From Reyranella sp. (lineage in GTDB: Bacteria > Pseudomonadota > Alphaproteobacteria > Reyranellales > Reyranellaceae): a stretch of DNA of 63,461 nt. The notes under the pieces were generated by a model. That model was not told the DNA's origin. It made no database searches and saw only the letters and a program-made list of their open reading frames with translations. Position numbers and translations under genes: made by a program. Numbering within the stretch: position 1 is the stretch's first letter; each line of letters opens with the position of its first letter. The stretch is taken from positions 1 to 63,461 of the forward strand of contig JAQSDW010000039.1 in NCBI GenBank assembly GCA_029946105.1, in the 5' to 3' direction. Positions 1 through 11,770 of the stretch are shown here, piece by piece.

Positions 1-612
1 CTCACGGGCGGGGCCGGTGTAGCCGTTTTCCAGGAAACTGTCGGGCGCGCTCTTGTATTCGTAACGCTTGCCGCCCTCGACGCGCACGCCGAGCTTGTCG
101 AGGCCATTCTTCAGGAACGGCGTCTCGACGGCGATCCCGGTCACGGCGAAGCCACCGCTCGGCTGCAGCCAGACCTGCTCGAGCGCGGAAGCGAGATAGT
201 AGTCGCCGAGATGGCTTCCGCTGCCACCCAGTGACTCGGCGAAGCCGACCGTGAACTTGCCCTTGCCGCGAAAGTTGGCAATCGCCTGGCGCAGTTCCTG
301 GACACGCGCCAGGCCGGCCCGGTCGTCGCCGATCTCGACGAACAGCCCGATGACGCGGGGATCGTCGGCCGCCTGCCATAGAAGCTGGACGACATCGACC
401 AGGTCGCGCGAACTCTTGAACAGCCCACCATGCAGCAGATCCGAGGAGGCGGCTTCGGGCGGCAGGTCGCGCAGGTCGAGCGACAGCACCATCGAGCGCG
501 GCAGCGGCTTGGCCGAGAACGGGCCGGAGGCGAGCACGGCGATGCCGCCGGCGACCAGCAGCAGGGTCAGTGCGCCAACAGTCGCGAGGAGGCCGACGAA
601 GTATCGTCGCAT
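1..612 (-). CDS. sppA: Signal peptide peptidase SppA (protease IV), 3' end cut by window edge
   Basis: Membrane-anchored serine protease that degrades signal peptides left after secretion. 204 codons are visible from an ATG at 612-610, and the frame is open to the window edge, so the C-terminal half carrying the catalytic serine is missing. The N-terminus has one membrane segment at about residues 5-27. Lys187, in the local motif EYKSAPDSF, matches the general-base lysine of the large (E. coli 67-kDa) SppA class (family knowledge). The protein follows a small membrane protein, aroC and fabI on the same strand, with only about 50 bp to the gene upstream, so it is probably the last gene of that operon. 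Confidence 0.9.
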   Translation of the reverse strand, partial: MRRYFVGLLATVGALTLLLVAGGIAVLASGPFSAKPLPRSMVLSLDLRDLPPEAASSDLLHGGLFKSSRDLVDVVQLLWQAADDPRVIGLFVEIGDDRAGLARVQELRQAIANFRGKGKFTVGFAESLGGSGSHLGDYYLASALEQVWLQPSGGFAVTGIAVETPFLKNGLDKLGVRVEGGKRYEYKSAPDSFLENGYTGPARE

Positions 613-664
613 GGCTGCGTCTCCGATTGGATACAGGGACTTCTTGGATACGACTTCTTGTATA

Positions 665-1201
665 TTAGGATTTCACCAGATTCGGCCTAAATGCCCGGAC
701 AGCGTCAAGCATCGCCGCGGCCGACATGTCGAGCCCATTGTCGCGGACGAGAATGGCCGCCGGCACGCCGCGGACCGGGCGCAGGCTGTCGTCGAGGTGC
801 CACTGGGAGAGCCGCAAGTCGGCGGCAAGGAAGACCTCCGGCGCGACTCCGATCTGAAGTTGCGGACGCATGGCGAGGCGGCGGAGCTTGACCCATTGGA
901 TGTCGTCCCACGCCAGGCGACGGTTGCGGCCGAAGCCCAGCACGATGCCGTCATGGTCGATGACGATCTGCGGCTGGCGATTGGCGAATCGGCTGAAGCC
1001 CAGATAGATGTAATAGGCCATGGCAATGGCCAGCACGGCGAACAGCACGAATCGCGAATCGTTGAGCGACAGGGTCGGCGCATTGGCGGAGTTGGTCGCA
1101 AAATGAACGATCGCGACGACGATCATGACAATGGCGACAACCGCCATGCCGATATTGTGCACTGCCCCGTAGCGGGCCTCGACGGGCTTCAAGGCTGCCA
1201 T
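665..1201 (-). CDS. Small membrane protein with a C-terminal PH-like domain (STM3941-like)
   Basis: 178 residues of unknown function. Two hydrophobic segments lie at about residues 18-37 and 50-68, followed by a soluble domain of roughly 110 residues that starts with the pattern IVIDHDGIVLG and includes a tryptophan-rich strand (AWDDIQWVKL). That layout, two helices then a PH-like beta sandwich, resembles the STM3941-type family, but I assign it only by layout. The gene starts 10 bp after the aroC stop and precedes sppA, so it belongs to the fabI-aroC operon. No catalytic residues are recognisable. Confidence 0.7.
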   Translation of the reverse strand: MAALKPVEARYGAVHNIGMAVVAIVMIVVAIVHFATNSANAPTLSLNDSRFVLFAVLAIAMAYYIYLGFSRFANRQPQIVIDHDGIVLGFGRNRRLAWDDIQWVKLRRLAMRPQLQIGVAPEVFLAADLRLSQWHLDDSLRPVRGVPAAILVRDNGLDMSAAAMLDAVRAFRPNLVKS

Positions 1202-1211
1202 GCGGTCGGGG

Positions 1212-2282
1212 TCAGCCGCACTGGGCGCGATGGCGCAGCAGGTGGTCGACCAGCACGCACGCCACCATCGCCTCGGCCACGGGCGTGGCGCGGATGCCGA
1301 CGCAGGGATCGTGACGCCCCTTGGTGCGCAATTCGACCTCGTTGCCGAAGCGATCGATGCTGCGCACGTTGGCCAGGATGGAGCTGGTCGGTTTCACGGC
1401 CAGGCGGCAGACGATGTCCTGGCCGGTCGAGATGCCGCCCAGGATGCCGCCGGCATGGTTGCTGAGGAAGGCGGGCACCCCGTCGGCCATGCGCATTTCG
1501 TCGGCATTCTCTTCGCCGCTCATCGCCGCCGTCGCGAAGCCGTCGCCGATCTCGACACCCTTGACGGCGTTGATGCTCATCAGCGCCTTGGCGAGGTCGG
1601 CATCGAGCTTGTCGTAGACCGGATCGCCCAGTCCGACCGGAATGCCCGAGGCCACGACCTCGATCACGGCGCCGCAGGAGCTGCCGCGCTTGCGCACGTC
1701 GTCGAGATAGCCTTCCCAGCCCTGGGCCGCCTGCCGGTCGGGGCACCAGAAGGGATTGTCGCCTGTGGCATTCCAGTCCCACTTGGTACGGTCGATCTTC
1801 TGACTGCCGATCTGGATCACCGCGCCGCGTATGGACACGCCATCACCCAGGATTTTGCGCGCGACGGCGCCGGCGGCAACGCGCACCGCGGTCTCGCGCG
1901 CCGACTGCCGGCCGCCGCCGCGATAGTCGCGCACGCCGTACTTCTTGAAGTAGGTGTAGTCGGCATGGGAGGGCCGGAACTGGTCCTTGATCTGGCCGTA
2001 GTCGCGGCTGCGCTGGTCGACATTGTCGATGTGCAGCGCGATCGGCGTGCCGGTGGTGACGCCCTCGAAGACGCCGGACAGGATCTTTACCGTGTCGGGT
2101 TCCTGGCGCTGGGTGACGAAGCGCGACTGGCCGGGCCGGCGCTTTTCCATCCAGACCTGGATATCGGCTTCGGCAAGGGGAATGCGTGGCGGCGTGCCGT
2201 CGACGATGCAGCCTATGGCGGGGCCATGGCTTTCGCCCCAGCTCGTGAACCGGAAGAGGGTGCCGAAGCTGCTGCCGGCCAT
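1212..2282 (-). CDS. aroC: Chorismate synthase
   Basis: Last step of the shikimate pathway: FMN-dependent 1,4-elimination of phosphate from 5-enolpyruvylshikimate-3-phosphate to give chorismate, in the cytoplasm. 356 residues, the normal family length. The N-terminal signature [14 protein letters not shown] (about residues 12-25) and the internal stretch [14 protein letters not shown] (about 121-134) are diagnostic. The C-terminal RSIDRFG...KGRHDPC region is also intact. It starts 10 bp after the stop of fabI and is followed 10 bp later by the small membrane protein, which indicates one transcript. Confidence 0.97.
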   Translation of the reverse strand: MAGSSFGTLFRFTSWGESHGPAIGCIVDGTPPRIPLAEADIQVWMEKRRPGQSRFVTQRQEPDTVKILSGVFEGVTTGTPIALHIDNVDQRSRDYGQIKDQFRPSHADYTYFKKYGVRDYRGGGRQSARETAVRVAAGAVARKILGDGVSIRGAVIQIGSQKIDRTKWDWNATGDNPFWCPDRQAAQGWEGYLDDVRKRGSSCGAVIEVVASGIPVGLGDPVYDKLDADLAKALMSINAVKGVEIGDGFATAAMSGEENADEMRMADGVPAFLSNHAGGILGGISTGQDIVCRLAVKPTSSILANVRSIDRFGNEVELRTKGRHDPCVGIRATPVAEAMVACVLVDHLLRHRAQCG

Positions 2283-2292
2283 GGCCGCCGGC

Positions 2293-3129
2293 CTACTCGC
2301 CCTCGAAGTTGCCGAGCAGCTCGGCGATCTGCTTGGCCGACGAGGTGTTGATCATGCCCACGACATGGTAGCCGGCATCGACATGCATCACTTCGCCGGT
2401 CACCGCGGTGCCGAGGTCCGACAGCAGATAGAGGCCCGCGTTGCCCACTTCTTCGGTCGTGACGTTGCGCTTGAGGGGCGAGTTGAGTTCGTTCCACTTC
2501 AGTATATAGCGGCCGTCGTTGATGCCGGCGAAAGCCAGTGTCTTGATCGGCCCGGCCGAGATCGCGTTGACGCGGATCTTCTGCGCGCCGAGATCGGCCG
2601 CCAGATAGCGCACGCTCGCCTCGAGGGCGGCCTTGGCCACGCCCATGACGTTGTAATGGGGGATGACACGCTCGGCGCCGTAGTAGGTGAGCGTAAGCAG
2701 GCTGCCGCCTTCCTTCATCAGCGGCACGGCGCGTTGCGCCACTGCTGTGAAGGAGTAGCAGCTCACGTTCATCGTCAGGGCGAAATTGTCGGCCGAGGTG
2801 TCGAGGTAGCGGCCCTTGAGTTCCTCCTTGTTGGAGAAGGCGATGGCATGGACCACGAAGTCGAGCTTGCCCCAGCGCTTTTCGATCTCGGCGAAGGTGG
2901 CGTCGATACTGGCGGGGTTGGTGACGTCGCAGGGCAGGATGATGTCGCTGCCGATGGAGGTGGCCAGAGGCCGGACCCGTTTCTCCAGGGCATCACCCTG
3001 GAAGGTGAAGGCGACCTCGGCGCCATTGTCATAGCAGGCCTTGGCAATACCCCAAGCGATCGAGCGCTCGTTGGCGACGCCCATGATCAGGCCTTTTTTT
3101 CCGGCCATTAATTGTGCAGCAACGGTCAT
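2293..3129 (-). CDS. fabI: Enoyl-[acyl-carrier-protein] reductase (NADH), FabI type
   Basis: Reduces trans-2-enoyl-ACP in the last step of each fatty-acid elongation cycle; the target of triclosan. 278 residues of the short-chain dehydrogenase fold. The nucleotide-binding start [15 protein letters not shown] is at about residues 13-27. The FabI catalytic residues are visible as Tyr149, Tyr159 and Lys166, in the context [16 protein letters not shown]. The ATG at 3129 has an AAGG-type ribosome site just upstream; an internal ATG at 3108 (MAGKKG) is a possible alternative. First gene of the leftward operon, divergent from pdxH. Confidence 0.96.
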   Translation of the reverse strand: MTVAAQLMAGKKGLIMGVANERSIAWGIAKACYDNGAEVAFTFQGDALEKRVRPLATSIGSDIILPCDVTNPASIDATFAEIEKRWGKLDFVVHAIAFSNKEELKGRYLDTSADNFALTMNVSCYSFTAVAQRAVPLMKEGGSLLTLTYYGAERVIPHYNVMGVAKAALEASVRYLAADLGAQKIRVNAISAGPIKTLAFAGINDGRYILKWNELNSPLKRNVTTEEVGNAGLYLLSDLGTAVTGEVMHVDAGYHVVGMINTSSAKQIAELLGNFEGE

Positions 3130-3211
3130 CCCTTGTTCTTAGCGGGGGATGGCCATTGGGACAAGATGCCGGTGGTGGAAGGCTTGGACGGCCCCCTATA
3201 TTGTGGGTGTC

Positions 3212-3805
3212 ATGATCCAGGAGAAAACCGACCCCTTGGCCCTGTTCGGTGATTGGTACGCCGAGGCTGCCAAGACCGAGCCCAATGACCCCAACGCCGT
3301 CGCTCTGGCCACCGTGGGGCCCGACGGCACGCCTGCCGTCCGCATGGTGCTGCTCAAGGACTACGATCCGGCTGGTTTCGTCTTCTATACCAACTACGAG
3401 AGCCGCAAGGGTCAGCATTTGCTGGGCCATACCAAGGCGGCGCTGCTGTTTCACTGGAAGTCGCTTCGTCGTCAGGTCCGCCTCGAAGGACCGGTGGCGC
3501 AAACGACACCGGAGGAGGCGGACGCCTATTTCGCCACCCGGGCGCGGGGCAGCCAGATCGGCGCCTGGGCTTCCGAGCAGTCCTGCCCGCTCGAGAGCCG
3601 CTTCGCCCTGGAAAAGCGCGTGGCCGAGTACACCGCCAGGCATATCGTCGGCACCGTGCCGCGGCCGGCCCATTGGTCCGGGTTTCGCCTGCAGCCCCTG
3701 CTGATCGAATTCTGGCAGGATGGGGCGTTTCGGCTCCACGATCGCCTCGAGTACCGCCGCGGAGCGCTGGGCGAACCTTGGACGACGCGTACCCTCTATC
3801 CTTGA
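3212..3805 (+). CDS. pdxH: Pyridoxamine 5'-phosphate oxidase
   Basis: FMN enzyme that oxidises pyridoxine- or pyridoxamine-5'-phosphate to pyridoxal-5'-phosphate. From the ATG at 3212 it has 197 residues, close to the family norm. The FMN-binding stretch [19 protein letters not shown] and the substrate and FMN region [13 protein letters not shown] are present, and the C-terminus ends with the typical [11 protein letters not shown]. The frame is open to 3149 with an alternative start, but that extension (Trp-rich, no conserved residues) looks untranslated. A TATATT box at 3197-3202 sits very close to the chosen start, so the leader may be very short. Divergent from fabI. Confidence 0.95.
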   Translation: MIQEKTDPLALFGDWYAEAAKTEPNDPNAVALATVGPDGTPAVRMVLLKDYDPAGFVFYTNYESRKGQHLLGHTKAALLFHWKSLRRQVRLEGPVAQTTPEEADAYFATRARGSQIGAWASEQSCPLESRFALEKRVAEYTARHIVGTVPRPAHWSGFRLQPLLIEFWQDGAFRLHDRLEYRRGALGEPWTTRTLYP

Positions 3806-3814
3806 GAGGCGTGG

Positions 3815-4714
3815 ATGAGCGCCGCCGACAATGCTCGCCTGATGCGCATGGCCACCGTCGCATCGATGACGGTGGCCTTGTGTCTGATCGGCGCCAAGAC
3901 AGTGGCCTGGCTGCTCACCGAATCGGTCAGCATGCTGTCGTCGCTGGTCGACTCGTCGCTCGATTTCGTTGCGTCGCTCGTCACGTTTCTCGCCGTCCGG
4001 CAGGCATTGACGCCGGCTGATGCCGACCATCGCTTCGGCCACGGCAAGGCCGAGGCCCTGGCGGGCCTCACGCAGGCGGGCTTCATCGCCGCCTCGGGCG
4101 GCGGCCTCCTTCTGAACGTCGGTGAGCGTCTCCTCCATCCCCAGCATGTGCAGCAGGAGATGATCGGCGTCGCGGTCAGCGCGGCGGCCATCGTGCTGAC
4201 CCTGGGGCTCGTCAGCTTTCAGTCCTATGTGGTCCGTCGCAGCGGCTCGATCGCCATCGGAGCCGACAAGGCCCACTACAAGACCGACATCGTCAGCAAT
4301 CTCGCCGTCGGTGCCGCCTTGTTTCTTTCCGGACGGTTCGATCTGCCGTTGATAGATGCGATCGTGGCCGGCGCCGTTGCAATCTATCTGCTGTTCGGCG
4401 CCTGGCATGTCGGGCTGGCCTCGCTCGATGTACTGATGGACCGCGAGCTGCCGGAAGCCGACCGGCTGCGCATCGTCGATATCGCCAGGCGCCACCCCGA
4501 GGTGCTGGATATCCACGATCTTCGCACCCGGTCGTCGGGGCTCACCAGGTTCATCCAGCTCCACATCGAACTCGACCCTGCGCTCTCCCTCACGCGCGCA
4601 CACGAGATCGGCGACCAGGTCGAGGCCGACATCCAGGCGGTATTTCCCGACGCGGAGATCATCCTCCACGTCGATCCCCATGGCGTGGAGGAACGGCGCC
4701 TTGGCTTCGTCTGA
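3815..4714 (+). CDS. Cation diffusion facilitator (FieF/YiiP-like metal exporter)
   Basis: Inner-membrane antiporter exporting divalent metals (Zn, Fe, Cd or Mn in the family) in exchange for protons. 299 residues: six predicted membrane segments followed by a cytoplasmic metallochaperone-like domain of about 90 residues. The tetrahedral membrane site is visible as Asp46 and Asp50 (SSLVDSSLD) and His154 and Asp158 (HYKTD). Another conserved His/Asp cluster is DHRFGHGK at 71-78. With D-x3-D on helix 2 and H-x3-D on helix 5, it fits the Fe/Zn group, but the metal cannot be fixed. Starts 9 bp after pdxH. Confidence 0.92.
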   Translation: MSAADNARLMRMATVASMTVALCLIGAKTVAWLLTESVSMLSSLVDSSLDFVASLVTFLAVRQALTPADADHRFGHGKAEALAGLTQAGFIAASGGGLLLNVGERLLHPQHVQQEMIGVAVSAAAIVLTLGLVSFQSYVVRRSGSIAIGADKAHYKTDIVSNLAVGAALFLSGRFDLPLIDAIVAGAVAIYLLFGAWHVGLASLDVLMDRELPEADRLRIVDIARRHPEVLDIHDLRTRSSGLTRFIQLHIELDPALSLTRAHEIGDQVEADIQAVFPDAEIILHVDPHGVEERRLGFV

Positions 4715-4718
4715 GACC

Positions 4719-6236
4719 ATGAGCGCGCGGCCTTCCTTCGTCGTAGAAGATCAGTCGGAGGTCATCGCCTTTTTGGCGGACCGGCTGGCGCCGGTGCGCC
4801 GCATCGATACGCACGGCGCCGTGGTGTTCCTGTCCGGCGAGCGCGCCTACAAGCTGAAACGCGCCGTGAAGTTCCCCTACATGGATTTCTCGACCGAGGC
4901 GCGACGGGCGGCCATGTGCGCCGCCGAGATCGACATCAATCGCCAGCTCGCGCCCGAGATCTACCTGGGCGTTGCCCCGATCCGCCGGGGCGAGGGCGGC
5001 CGGCTCATGTTGGGCGAGCCGGGGGAGGCCTCAGTCGATGCCGTCGACTGGCTGGTCGTCATGCGCCGCTTTGACGAGGAGGGCATGCTCGACCGCATGG
5101 CCGCGCGCGGCGCGCTGACGCCCGCGCTGATGACGGCGTTGGGCGCGCGCATCGCGCGTTTCCACGACGGCTTGCCGGCGATCGAGGCGGGGTTCTCGGG
5201 CCCCGACGACTACCGTCATTCGGTCGCCGCCGACGTGCGGCAGATGCGCGAAGCGGGCGACCACCTCGATCCGCCGACCAGCGAGGCCCTGGCCGAAGCC
5301 ATGCCACGGGCGCTCGAGCCGTTCGTCGACCTCGTGGCGCGGCGGCGCGCGGCCGGCGCGGTGCGGCGCTGCCACGGCGATCTCCACCTGCGCAACATCG
5401 TGCTGCTGAATGGCGAGCCGGTGCCGTTCGACGCCATCGAGTTCTCGGACAAGATCGCCAATATCGACGTGCTCTACGATCTGGCCTTCACCCTGATGGA
5501 CCTGTCGCGCCAAGGTCTGGGCTCGCTCGCCAACCGGCTGCTGAACGAATGGCTGTGGCGCATTGCCGAGCTGCCGGCGGCGCCGCACGACGAAGCGCTC
5601 GCCCTGCTGCCGCTCTTCCTGTCGCGCCGTGCCTCGATCCGCGCCTATGTCGATTCGGCGATCACCGCCGTGAGCGGCGGCGACAACAGCCCTGCGCGCG
5701 CCTATCAGCAGGCAGCCCTCCGTTTCCTGCAACCGGCGCCGCCACGCCTGCTGGCCGTAGGCGGCCTGTCGGGCAGCGGCAAGACGACCTTGGCGCTAAA
5801 GCTCGCGCCGGAAATCGGACGGACGCCCGGCGCCGTCGTCGTGCGCAGCGACGTCGAGCGAAAGAGACTGTCCGGTTTCGGACTGAACGAGCGCATGCCG
5901 GCTGGCAGCTACACGCCTGATTTGTCGGCCCGTGTTTATGCCACGCTTCTGGAGCGGGCCGAGCGGATCCTGCGCGCCGGCCATAGCGTCGTGCTCGACG
6001 CCGTATTTGCCCGCGAGGACGAGCGGCGTGCGGCCGAAGCGCTGGCGGCGAAGGTCGGCGTGCCGTTCGAGGGCTTCTGGCTCGACGTGCCGAAGGAGGT
6101 GGCCCAGGCCCGCGTCGCTGCCCGGCAGGGCGACGCCTCCGATGCCACGCCCGCCGTGGTCGAGCGCCAGTTCGGCTATGACCTCGGCGAGATCAGCTGG
6201 AAGTCCTATCCAACGAACGCGCCAAGCGTGTCGTAA
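4719..6236 (+). CDS. Fusion of an aminoglycoside-phosphotransferase-like kinase domain with an AAA/zeta-type P-loop kinase domain
   Basis: 505 residues with two kinase-type domains. The N-terminal part (about 1-330) has an APH-like fold with the catalytic loop CHGDLHLRNIVLL (His219-Gly-Asp) and the metal-binding DAIEF segment. The C-terminal part carries a Walker A loop, GGLSGSGKTTLA, at about 348-359 and resembles the AAA_33/zeta or gluconate-kinase-like group. This pairing recurs in proteobacteria as COG2187 joined to COG0645; its substrate is unknown to me. The ATG at 4719 was chosen because the longer frame (from 4680) overlaps the preceding metal exporter; only 4 bp separate the two genes, suggesting co-transcription. 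Confidence 0.85.
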   Translation: MSARPSFVVEDQSEVIAFLADRLAPVRRIDTHGAVVFLSGERAYKLKRAVKFPYMDFSTEARRAAMCAAEIDINRQLAPEIYLGVAPIRRGEGGRLMLGEPGEASVDAVDWLVVMRRFDEEGMLDRMAARGALTPALMTALGARIARFHDGLPAIEAGFSGPDDYRHSVAADVRQMREAGDHLDPPTSEALAEAMPRALEPFVDLVARRRAAGAVRRCHGDLHLRNIVLLNGEPVPFDAIEFSDKIANIDVLYDLAFTLMDLSRQGLGSLANRLLNEWLWRIAELPAAPHDEALALLPLFLSRRASIRAYVDSAITAVSGGDNSPARAYQQAALRFLQPAPPRLLAVGGLSGSGKTTLALKLAPEIGRTPGAVVVRSDVERKRLSGFGLNERMPAGSYTPDLSARVYATLLERAERILRAGHSVVLDAVFAREDERRAAEALAAKVGVPFEGFWLDVPKEVAQARVAARQGDASDATPAVVERQFGYDLGEISWKSYPTNAPSVS

Positions 6237-6829
6237 AACAGGAATATGGCGAACCCGGCGAGCGCTGCCCCGCATAGGGCGTTGACGATCCGATACAGCC
6301 TGTCCGTGAGCAGGCGTCGCGCGCCGGAGATGACAGCTGCCGCCGCGAAGCAATAAACGACACAAGCGATCATGAAGCCGCCGAAGAACACGGCAAACTC
6401 CGAAAAGGCCGCGGCGTGGCCGATGATCACTTGGATCGATGCGCCGAATGCGATCCAGTAGGCCACGGCCTGAGGATTGGTCAGCGACAGCACCGCGCCG
6501 GTGACGAAATCATTACCGACGGATGACGGCGCCGCGGCCGGTTGGCGGTTTTGCCAGGCGTCGCGAAGCGCCTGGAAGCCAAGCCATGCCAGTAACGCGG
6601 CACCGGCCGTGCCGACGAACCCCTGGACCATTGGGATCTGCATGAGAATGCCGGCGCCGGAGAGGCCCACCACCGCCCAGACGGCATCGCCGACCAGCGA
6701 TCCGAATTCGACCATGAGCGCGGCGGAGAAGCCGTGGGCGGCGCCTCGTCGCGCCGCCATTGCAAACACCGCTCCCGGCGGACCGCAAAACGCCAGCCCC
6801 ATGACGAGGGCCGTCATGAAAAGCATCAT
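6206..6829 (-). CDS. LysE/RhtB-family amino-acid exporter
   Basis: Inner-membrane exporter of about six helices and 207 residues. The N-terminal helix has the family pattern (A)FCGPPGAVFA, a variant of the GPP/GPN motif, and the mid-protein segment LSLTNPQAVAYWIAFGA matches the conserved NP-x-A-x4-W pattern of LysE/RhtB transporters. The substrate cannot be predicted. It is transcribed towards the APH/AAA gene and overlaps its 3' end by 31 bp (tail to tail). The start ATG at 6829 is followed by a second in-frame ATG, so the exact start is uncertain by a codon or so. Confidence 0.88.
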   Translation of the reverse strand: MMLFMTALVMGLAFCGPPGAVFAMAARRGAAHGFSAALMVEFGSLVGDAVWAVVGLSGAGILMQIPMVQGFVGTAGAALLAWLGFQALRDAWQNRQPAAAPSSVGNDFVTGAVLSLTNPQAVAYWIAFGASIQVIIGHAAAFSEFAVFFGGFMIACVVYCFAAAAVISGARRLLTDRLYRIVNALCGAALAGFAIFLFYDTLGAFVG

Positions 6830-6876
6830 GTCGCGGCGGACCCGCTAGGCCGAGCGCGCGCGGAGCCGCGGCACGA

Positions 6877-9765
<2,889 letters not shown>

Positions 9766-9783
9766 ATGAACCGGAGAATAGGG

Positions 9784-9804
9784 TATGCGCGGGATCAGCG
9801 CATA
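9784..9804. promoter_or_regulatory. Perfect dyad upstream of uvrA
   Basis: TATGCGC-N7-GCGCATA, both arms exact, centred about 29 bp before the uvrA start codon and within the 73-bp gap after the MFS gene. It could be an operator or a hairpin in the uvrA leader. It does not match the alphaproteobacterial LexA box (GTTC-N7-GTTC). Confidence 0.4.
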
Positions 9805-9838
9805 TGGCGATTAACCCCCAGCTTCGCCAGTCCCGGTA

Positions 9839-11083
9839 TCAAGCCGTTTGTGCTTGCGCTGCTAGCACCCGGTCCGTTGGCCGGTCGTTCATCAGCAGCT
9901 GCAGGGTGCCTGCCGCCACGCCGACCAGGACGCCGATCTTCCAGGCGAGGTCGTAGGAGCCCATGAGATCAAAGAGATAGCCGCCGCCCCAGGCGCCGAG
10001 GAAGGAGCCGGCCTGATGGCTCAGGAAGGCAATGCCGGTCAGGGTCGACAGGAAGCGCAGGCCGAAGATCTCGACCACGAGACCGTTGACCAGCGGAATG
10101 ACGCCCAGCCACAGGGTGCCCATGGCGGCGCCGAACAGCACGACGCTGAGCGGCGTGGGCGGAAACATGAAGAACAGCGCCAGTGCGAGCGAGCGCAGGA
10201 GATAGATGGCGCCCAGCAGCAGGCGCTTGGGGTAGCGGTCGCCCAGCCAGCCGAACAGCCATGAACTCAGGATATTGAAGCCGCCGATCAGCATCAGCGC
10301 GATGGCGCTGTAGGACGCATCCATGCCGCACTGGGCGAGATAGGTCGGCAGATGCGTGGTCAGAAACACGAGTTGCAGTCCGCACACGAAGAAGGCGATC
10401 GACATGACGACGTAGCCGCTGTGGCGGCGCGCCTCATCGAGGGCCAGCATCAGGGTGAGGTCGCGGTCAGCCGGTAGACTGTTCGGCAGCTTGTCGGCGC
10501 GGCTGCCGATCCAGGCGGCCGGCAGCATGGCGAAGGCGAGAATGACGAAGGCCCAAACCGCGGCCCGCCAGCCGTCCGTATTGAGAAGGTAGGCGGCGAT
10601 CGGCGCCGTCACCATGGTGCCGACCGAGCCGGCAGCCGAGACGAGGCCGAAGGCAAGCGTGCGCCGGTTCGGCTGGACCACGCGGGCGGCGATATTGGCG
10701 GTGATGCCCGATGTCGTGCAGGCAAGCGCCACGCCGATCAGCACGCCGGCGCCCAGCACGATCGGTAGCGCGCCTTGCGCGGTGGCCGTGAGCCAGATCC
10801 CCAGGATGAACAGGGCGCTTCCGATCATGGCGACCCAGCGCGTGCCGTGCTTGTCGGCGAAAACGCCGGCAATCGGCTGGCTCAGTCCCCAGGCGACCTG
10901 CTGCACCGAGATGGCGAGCGCGAAATCGGAGATCGCGATCCCGAGTTCCTTGGAGGCCGGCGCCTGGAACAGGCCGAGGTTCTGCCGGATGCCCATCGCC
11001 AAGGTCATCATCAGCGCCGCCCCGCCCAGCATGGCGTAGGCCTGCCCGGTCGAAACCTGGGGAACGTGGAAGGATTTGCTCAT
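9839..11083 (-). CDS. MFS transporter
   Basis: Major facilitator superfamily permease of 414 residues with about 12 hydrophobic segments. The loop after helix 2 reads GVFADKHGTRWVAM, a recognisable form of the MFS motif G-x3-D-x2-G-x-R, and a second copy, GWLGDRYPKRLLL, follows the central loop, marking the usual two-fold repeat. Substrate unknown; general similarity is to oxalate/formate- or monocarboxylate-type MFS members. The ATG at 11083 (MSKSF) was preferred over an in-frame ATG 20 codons upstream because the added residues are not hydrophobic and overlap the leader shared with ssb. Confidence 0.85.
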   Translation of the reverse strand: MSKSFHVPQVSTGQAYAMLGGAALMMTLAMGIRQNLGLFQAPASKELGIAISDFALAISVQQVAWGLSQPIAGVFADKHGTRWVAMIGSALFILGIWLTATAQGALPIVLGAGVLIGVALACTTSGITANIAARVVQPNRRTLAFGLVSAAGSVGTMVTAPIAAYLLNTDGWRAAVWAFVILAFAMLPAAWIGSRADKLPNSLPADRDLTLMLALDEARRHSGYVVMSIAFFVCGLQLVFLTTHLPTYLAQCGMDASYSAIALMLIGGFNILSSWLFGWLGDRYPKRLLLGAIYLLRSLALALFFMFPPTPLSVVLFGAAMGTLWLGVIPLVNGLVVEIFGLRFLSTLTGIAFLSHQAGSFLGAWGGGYLFDLMGSYDLAWKIGVLVGVAAGTLQLLMNDRPTDRVLAAQAQTA

Positions 11084-11175
11084 GGCGGCGAAGATAGGGG
11101 GACGATTACCTGCGCGGCCAATGAAATGTCGGAGGGGCGGCATGAGCGAAGCTCACCCCACAACCGTAATTTGGT

Positions 11176-11240
11176 GGCTGCCCACAGGCAGCCGGGTTTA
11201 GGTTGCCCGCCGTGAGGTAGGTGCCGCGTCCCGCGGCACC
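11176..11240 (+). promoter_or_regulatory. Two tandem hairpins in the ssb leader
   Basis: Hairpin 1: GGCTGCC (11176-11182), 4-nt loop CACA, GGCAGCC (11187-11193). Hairpin 2: GGTGCCGCG (11220-11228), 3-nt loop TCC, CGCGGCACC (11232-11240). All stems pair perfectly. The second ends 21 nt before the ssb ATG and just ahead of its AAGGAGG ribosome site. No U-tract follows either, so these are more likely leader structures or regulatory stems than terminators. Confidence 0.5.
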
Positions 11241-11261
11241 GGGAAAGCCAAGGAGGCCCCC

Positions 11262-11759
11262 ATGGCGGGCAGCGTCAACAAAGTCATTCTGGTCGGCAAT
11301 CTGGGGCGCGACCCCGAAGTGAAGGCAATGCAGGATGGACGTTCGCTGGTGAACATGTCGGTGGCGACGTCGGAGACCTGGCGCGACCGCAACAGCGGCG
11401 AGCGCAAGGAGCGTACCGAGTGGCACCGCGTCGTGATCTTCAACGACAAGCTGGCCGAAGTGGCCCAGAAATTCCTGAAGAAGGGCGCCAAGGTCTATCT
11501 CGAAGGCCAGCTCACCACCCGCAAGTGGACCGACCAGAGCGGCCAGGAGCGCTACACGACGGAAGTCGTCGTCCCGCGCTTCGGCGGCACGCTGACGATG
11601 CTCGACGGCCGCAGCGGCGGTGGTGAGGGCGGCGGTGGCGGCGGCGGCATGGACGATGACATGGGCGGCAGCGCTCCGCCCTCCAGTGGTGGCGGTGGCG
11701 GTGCTCGTCCGGCGGCACGCGGCGGCAAGGCGGAACTGGACGACGATATCCCGTTCTAG
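11262..11759 (+). CDS. ssb: Single-stranded DNA-binding protein
   Basis: Binds ssDNA during replication, repair and recombination. 165 residues: an N-terminal OB fold (about 1-110) beginning [20 protein letters not shown], a glycine-rich flexible linker, and the acidic tail DDDIPF that docks SSB partner proteins. The ATG is preceded by a near-perfect AAGGAGG ribosome site. The leader carries two tandem hairpins, which may tune expression. It lies head-to-head with the MFS gene, and the stop is 11 bp from the stop of the convergent HAD gene, with no obvious terminator between them. Confidence 0.97.
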   Translation: MAGSVNKVILVGNLGRDPEVKAMQDGRSLVNMSVATSETWRDRNSGERKERTEWHRVVIFNDKLAEVAQKFLKKGAKVYLEGQLTTRKWTDQSGQERYTTEVVVPRFGGTLTMLDGRSGGGEGGGGGGGMDDDMGGSAPPSSGGGGGARPAARGGKAELDDDIPF

Positions 11760-11770
11760 GGATTAGGACG

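Noticed and set aside
638-660. GACTTCTTG repeated twice with a 14-bp period between sppA and the next gene
   Set aside because: Too short to distinguish from chance; no promoter or operator context could be shown.
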